DNA from: an uncultured Reyranella sp.
Lineage (GTDB): Bacteria > Pseudomonadota > Alphaproteobacteria > Reyranellales > Reyranellaceae
NCBI RefSeq assembly: GCF_945957355.1
Contig: NZ_CAMFKM010000013.1
Location: 1 to 64,000, forward strand
Length of the DNA: 64,000 nt
Direction: 5' to 3'
Shown here: positions 60,467 to 64,000 of the stretch, one piece after another
Position numbering within the stretch: position 1 is the first letter of the stretch
Layout of the letters: each line of letters begins with the position of its first letter
Made by a program: the position numbers and the translations under genes
Notes under the pieces: generated by a model
Told to the model about the DNA's origin: nothing
Database searches by the model: none
The model's input: the letters and a program-made list of their open reading frames with translations, nothing else

Positions 60467-62784
60467 GTGTAGAAGCGGACGCGGCCGTCTTTGTCGATCT
60501 CGCGATAGATGCCCTGGATCTCGACGTCGAAGCCGGGAAACAGATTGGCGCTCTTCTGGAACATGAGCAGGTAGTCCAGCATCGGCCTGGCCCGCTCGTC
60601 GAGTCGCTCACCGGGGACGATGCTGGCGATGCCAGGCGGATAGACCACGAACATGGTGGTGGCGATCCGGCCGGCCGCTTCTTCGATCGGCACGTAGTCG
60701 ACATTGTTGCGAACCAGCTGACGGACCGCCTCGTGCGGCGGCATCGCGGGCTCGGGCAGGTGCTCGGGCATGAATTGCGCGCGCTGCATCAGGCTGACAT
60801 TGCTTTCGCGGAAGAAGGCATGCATCTCGGCACAGAGATCGCGCAGGCGCAGGCCGGCATAGCGGGCCGGCCGGCGGCGGACGAATTCGCCGATCACGTC
60901 TTCCAGCCGCGCATTGTCGTCGTGCAGCCGCTTGAAGATCACGAGCGCGCTGAGCAGCGTGCCCGCTTTGCTCGATTCGACGCCGGGCGTCATCAGGAAG
61001 AGCAGCGAGTTGAGGTCGTTCTTCTCCGGGACAATCTGGTTCTCGCGCAGATACTGCGCCACCACGGGGGCGGGGATGCCATGGCCGGCATAGCCGCCGG
61101 TCTCGCGGTCGAAGCCAGGCGTCAGCACGATCAGTTTGTTGGGATCGGTGATCGCGTAGCCCGGCGCCACGTGCTTGAAGCCGTGCCAGCGCCGCTCCGG
61201 CGCCAGCTCCCAGTAGCGCGCATGGGTCGCCAGATCGTCGGTTGGAACTTCCTCCCAGAGCTGCTCGCGGCCGCCCACCATGACGCGGTTGGGGATGAAA
61301 GGCTCGAAGAACCAGCGTCGCGCAGGGTCGCGCTCCTTGTCCTCGAACTCGCGGCGAATGGCGCGCATCTTCTTGCGGATCTCGATGCCGAGCCGGATCG
61401 TGTCGTCCCACAGCACCTCACCCGAACGCCCCTTCATCATCTGCGCGCCGACGTCGAGCGACGCGAAGATCGGATAGAAGGGCGAGGTCGAGGCGTGCAG
61501 CATGAAAAATTCATTGAAGCGGCGATGCTCGATGCGCCGGCGCTGCCCCTTGATGTGGCGATCGCGGATATGGATCTGCGAGGCCTGGCTGAAGCTCGCC
61601 AGCTGCTTGTGCGCGGACTGCGTGGCGATGATGCCGGGACTGTCGGGGCCGAGATTGGTCAGTCCCATGGCGAAGCGGCCGGCATAGAGCGGGTGGAACT
61701 TCATGAAGCCCGCCCAAGCCTCGTCGAACAGGATGTAGTCGCAGAGATGGCCGATCTTCTCGACGATCAGGCGCGCGTCGTTGATCGTGCCGTCATAGGT
61801 GCACTGCTCGATGACCGCCACACGGAACGGCCGTTCGCGCTTCCAGGCTTCCTTGTCCTGGACCAGCGGATTGGTGCGGATCTTTTCGCGGATGGCTTTC
61901 TCGTCGAGCGCCTCGTGGAAGATCGGCCCGATCAGCCCGTGCGCGTTGCGGTCGGTCTCGAGATAGATCGGGATGCCGTTGCCGAGGAAGAGCGCGCCAT
62001 GATGCGCTGCCTTGTGGTTGTTGCGGTCGAACAGCACCAGGTCGCCTTCCGCGACCAGCGCCTGCAGCACGATCTTGTTGGACGACGAGGTGCCGTTCAG
62101 CACGAAATAGGTCTTCTCCGCGCCGAAGATGGCAGCGGCTTCCTTCTGCGCCTTCAGCGCCGGGCCTTCGTGGACCAGCAGGTCGCCGAGGTCGAGCACT
62201 GAATTGTCGAGGTCGTCTCGGAACACCGCCTCGCCGAGATGCTCGACGAAGATCCGGCCGATCGGGCTCCTGTTGTAGAAGATGCCGCCGTTGTGCCCGG
62301 GGCAGGTCCAGAGCTGGTTGCCTTCCTCGGCGTAGTCGACCAGTTCGCCGAAGAACGGCGTCTTCAGCGTCTCGGCATACTGCTTCAGCCGGCTCACCAG
62401 GTTCTTGGCGATGAACTCCGGCGTCTCCTCGGAGAGGAAGATGTAGCCGTCGATATAGTCCATCACCTCGACGGGGATGTCCTGCAGGCGCTTGCGGCGC
62501 ACCAGGATCACGATCGGCATTTCGAGGCCACGCCGCCGCATCATGTTGATCATCGCGGCGGCCTTGCCGTCGAGGCCCTTCTTGCCCCAGTCCACCACCA
62601 TGCAGCCGATGGCGGCATCGGTTTGTACGACCATCTCGGCATCTTCGATGCGGCGGGCCCGCACGACCTGGAAGCCCATCTTCTCGATGGAGACCGTGAT
62701 CTCGCCGAGCCGGTGGCCTTCGAGATCGTCGGCGTCGAAGGCCGGAGCGCAGACGAGGAACGTGAAACGCCTGAAGAAATCCAT
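60448..62784 (-). CDS. PLP-dependent Orn/Lys/Arg decarboxylase, ornithine decarboxylase-like
   Basis: A 778-residue fold-type I decarboxylase with an N-terminal receiver-like wing domain (about residues 1-140), the PLP domain and a C-terminal domain. PLP Lys393 is in TQSAHKQLASFSQ, Asp354 in FDEAWAGF, and the phosphate loop is GTSSSNK (231-237). The stretch SQIHIRDRHIKGQ and MLHASTSPFYPIFASLDV resembles SpeC/SpeF more than LdcC or AdiA, so ornithine to putrescine is the best guess. It overlaps the ppk2 stop by one base (TGATG). Confidence 0.88.
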   Translation of the reverse strand: MDFFRRFTFLVCAPAFDADDLEGHRLGEITVSIEKMGFQVVRARRIEDAEMVVQTDAAIGCMVVDWGKKGLDGKAAAMINMMRRRGLEMPIVILVRRKRLQDIPVEVMDYIDGYIFLSEETPEFIAKNLVSRLKQYAETLKTPFFGELVDYAEEGNQLWTCPGHNGGIFYNRSPIGRIFVEHLGEAVFRDDLDNSVLDLGDLLVHEGPALKAQKEAAAIFGAEKTYFVLNGTSSSNKIVLQALVAEGDLVLFDRNNHKAAHHGALFLGNGIPIYLETDRNAHGLIGPIFHEALDEKAIREKIRTNPLVQDKEAWKRERPFRVAVIEQCTYDGTINDARLIVEKIGHLCDYILFDEAWAGFMKFHPLYAGRFAMGLTNLGPDSPGIIATQSAHKQLASFSQASQIHIRDRHIKGQRRRIEHRRFNEFFMLHASTSPFYPIFASLDVGAQMMKGRSGEVLWDDTIRLGIEIRKKMRAIRREFEDKERDPARRWFFEPFIPNRVMVGGREQLWEEVPTDDLATHARYWELAPERRWHGFKHVAPGYAITDPNKLIVLTPGFDRETGGYAGHGIPAPVVAQYLRENQIVPEKNDLNSLLFLMTPGVESSKAGTLLSALVIFKRLHDDNARLEDVIGEFVRRRPARYAGLRLRDLCAEMHAFFRESNVSLMQRAQFMPEHLPEPAMPPHEAVRQLVRNNVDYVPIEEAAGRIATTMFVVYPPGIASIVPGERLDERARPMLDYLLMFQKSANLFPGFDVEIQGIYREIDKDGRVRFYTYVVRE

Positions 62785-63707
62785 CAGTAGACCGCCGGGA
62801 CATAGAGTTCGGGAGCGACCGGCATGCGCGCGTAGTCGGGCTTGTGTTCGCGCTTGGGCAGGACGATCGGTTGGTGTTCGACATCCTTATAGGGCACTTG
62901 CTGGAGCAGGTGGTGGATGCAGTTGAGGCGCGCGCGGCGCTTGTTGTTGCCTTCGACCACCCACCAGCGTGCCTCGGGAATATGCGTCCGGGCCAGCATC
63001 TCCTCCTTGGCCTTGGTGTACTCCTCCCAGCGCCGCCGGGATTCGAGGTCCATGGGGGAGAGCTTCCACTGCTTCATCGGGTCGTGGATGCGCATCAGGA
63101 AGCGCATGTTCTGCTCCTCGTCAGTGATCGAGAACCAGTATTTGAGCAGAATGATGCCGGACCGCACGAGCATGCGCTCGAACTCGGGGACGGTCTCGAA
63201 GAAGTCCCGGACGTCGCTTTCGGTGCAGAAGCCCATGACCCGCTCGACGCCGGCACGATTGTACCAGCTGCGGTCGAAAAGCACGATCTCGCCGCCCGCC
63301 GGCAGATGGGAGATGTAACGCTGGAAATACCACTGGGTGCGCTCGCGCTCGGACGGTGCCGACAGGGCGACGGTGCGGCAGACGCGCGGGTTCAGCCGCT
63401 GGGTGACGCGCTTGATCACGCCTCCCTTGCCGGCGGCGTCGCGCCCCTCGAACAGGACCACGACCTTGAGCTTGCGGGCGACTACCCAGTCCTGGAGCTT
63501 GATCAGCTCGCGCTGCAGCCGCAGGAGCTCCGTGAAGTAGAACTTGCGGTCGATCCCTTCGCTCTGCGGCAGGTCGCCGTCGCCATGCTCGGGCAGGCGG
63601 GCCAGCATTTCGTCGCCCAGTTCGAGTTCGAGATCCTCGTCGATACTGTCGGCCAGCTCCCGGCGGACGCGGTCCTCCAGCGCCTTTCGGTCCCCTTCGC
63701 TCTGCAT
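62784..63707 (-). CDS. ppk2: Polyphosphate kinase 2
   Basis: A 307-residue class I PPK2, which phosphorylates nucleoside diphosphates with polyphosphate or the reverse. Walker A is FEGRDAAGKGG (86-96) and Walker B LFDRSWYNRAGVE (143-155); the lid region has RERTQWYFQRY. The ATG at 63707 has GAGGAGGG seven bases upstream; a TTG 19 codons earlier is less likely. The stop codon shares one base with the decarboxylase start, so the two are co-translated. Confidence 0.95.
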   Translation of the reverse strand: MQSEGDRKALEDRVRRELADSIDEDLELELGDEMLARLPEHGDGDLPQSEGIDRKFYFTELLRLQRELIKLQDWVVARKLKVVVLFEGRDAAGKGGVIKRVTQRLNPRVCRTVALSAPSERERTQWYFQRYISHLPAGGEIVLFDRSWYNRAGVERVMGFCTESDVRDFFETVPEFERMLVRSGIILLKYWFSITDEEQNMRFLMRIHDPMKQWKLSPMDLESRRRWEEYTKAKEEMLARTHIPEARWWVVEGNNKRRARLNCIHHLLQQVPYKDVEHQPIVLPKREHKPDYARMPVAPELYVPAVY

Positions 63708-63800
63708 GCCCACGCCCTCCTCACCGGCCAGAATGGCCGGGAAAGTGAGGGGCGCATATGACAATTTGACGACAGCCTGGCTACGTCGCGAAGAGCACTG

Positions 63801-64000
63801 TCAGGGCCGCGGCAGCAGGCTTTTTTCCTGCATCTCGGCGAAGCATTTCCGGAACATCGCCTCGGTGTCCATCACCTCGGTGAAGCCGGCCTGCATCAGC
63901 TTGATGGTCGAGACGATCGCCGCCGGTCCGGGCTCGGTACGGCCGTAGCCCATCGTGTAGTCGGCATATTCGAACGACAGGCCGACGAAATCCCGGAGCG
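63801..64000 (-). CDS. C-terminal fragment of an unidentified gene
   Basis: The gene enters from the right edge on the minus strand and ends with TGA at 63803-63801. About 65 residues are visible, containing FEYADYTMGYGRTEPG, IKLMQAGFTEVMDTEAMFRK and the ending MQEKSLLPRP. Codon-position composition is that of a real gene. I do not recognise the family from this fragment. It lies about 94 bases upstream of ppk2 on the same strand. Confidence 0.6.
   Translation of the reverse strand, partial: LRDFVGLSFEYADYTMGYGRTEPGPAAIVSTIKLMQAGFTEVMDTEAMFRKCFAEMQEKSLLPRP

Noticed and set aside
60733..62202. A 489-codon plus-strand frame opposite the decarboxylase
   Set aside because: Shadow of a strongly supported gene with intact PLP motifs.

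Overview
The window is 64 kb of dense, GC-rich bacterial chromosome that looks alphaproteobacterial. The grounds are the Usg-family small protein, an ilvB-ilvN-ilvC region, a CIRCE-controlled groES-groEL pair, the mreBCD-mrdA-rodA elongation operon, and many acyl-CoA enzymes and Bug/TctC solute-binding proteins. A Reyranella- or Bradyrhizobium-like soil or freshwater organism would fit, but the genus is inference. No phage, transposase, integrase, CRISPR array or rRNA gene is visible. There is one tRNA gene (Lys, anticodon CTT). Gene density is high and no gene-free stretch exceeds 300 bp; the longest is about 280 bp upstream of groES.

Layout. 0-3.3 kb: branched-chain amino-acid synthesis (3' end of ilvB, ilvN, ilvC) with a LysE-type exporter and a lipoprotein in between. 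3.4-7.8 kb: two tandem near-identical SDRs, a zinc alcohol dehydrogenase, an acyl-CoA dehydrogenase and a small unknown gene preceded by a hairpin element. 8.0-13.6 kb: complete rod-shape operon mreB-mreC-mreD-mrdA-rodA, then tRNA-Lys. 13.8-18.4 kb: a Bug protein, a dienoyl-CoA-reductase-like SDR, an acyl-CoA synthetase and a LysR regulator. 18.4-25.3 kb: metallophosphoesterase, DinB protein, 6-phosphofructokinase, PrmB, a thioredoxin-like protein, a class III CoA-transferase and two paralogous Asp-rich lipoproteins. 25.3-31.8 kb: a catabolic cluster with amidase, amidohydrolase, two Bug proteins and a thiolase/DUF35 pair.

31.8-38.7 kb: AlkB, cytochrome c, an MFS/SnoaL/methyltransferase/flavin-reductase set, an IalB-like secreted protein, a LysR regulator, a ferritin-like protein and 5-formyl-THF cyclo-ligase. 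38.7-43.7 kb: YbhGFSR-type ABC exporter operon whose first Shine-Dalgarno lies in a hairpin. 43.7-50.9 kb: kup with two small genes, P450, HpcH/HpaI aldolase, beta-class GST, nitronate monooxygenase-like enzyme and usg. 51-53.2 kb: groES-groEL with promoter, CIRCE and terminator. 53.3-56.3 kb: Nudix hydrolase, an unknown 353-aa protein, DUF1330, a sulfurtransferase and a small secreted protein. 56.4-64 kb: AEC transporter, mscL, dapA and a divergent LysR gene, a GNAT, an ornithine-decarboxylase-like enzyme coupled to ppk2, and a partial gene.

Most of the window is ordinary. The features most worth following up are small-scale: two palindromic intergenic elements (7.35 and 53.25 kb), a duplicated six-codon mini-ORF between mreD and mrdA, a hairpin that could mask the exporter operon's ribosome-binding site, and several compact gene cassettes of unassigned substrate.
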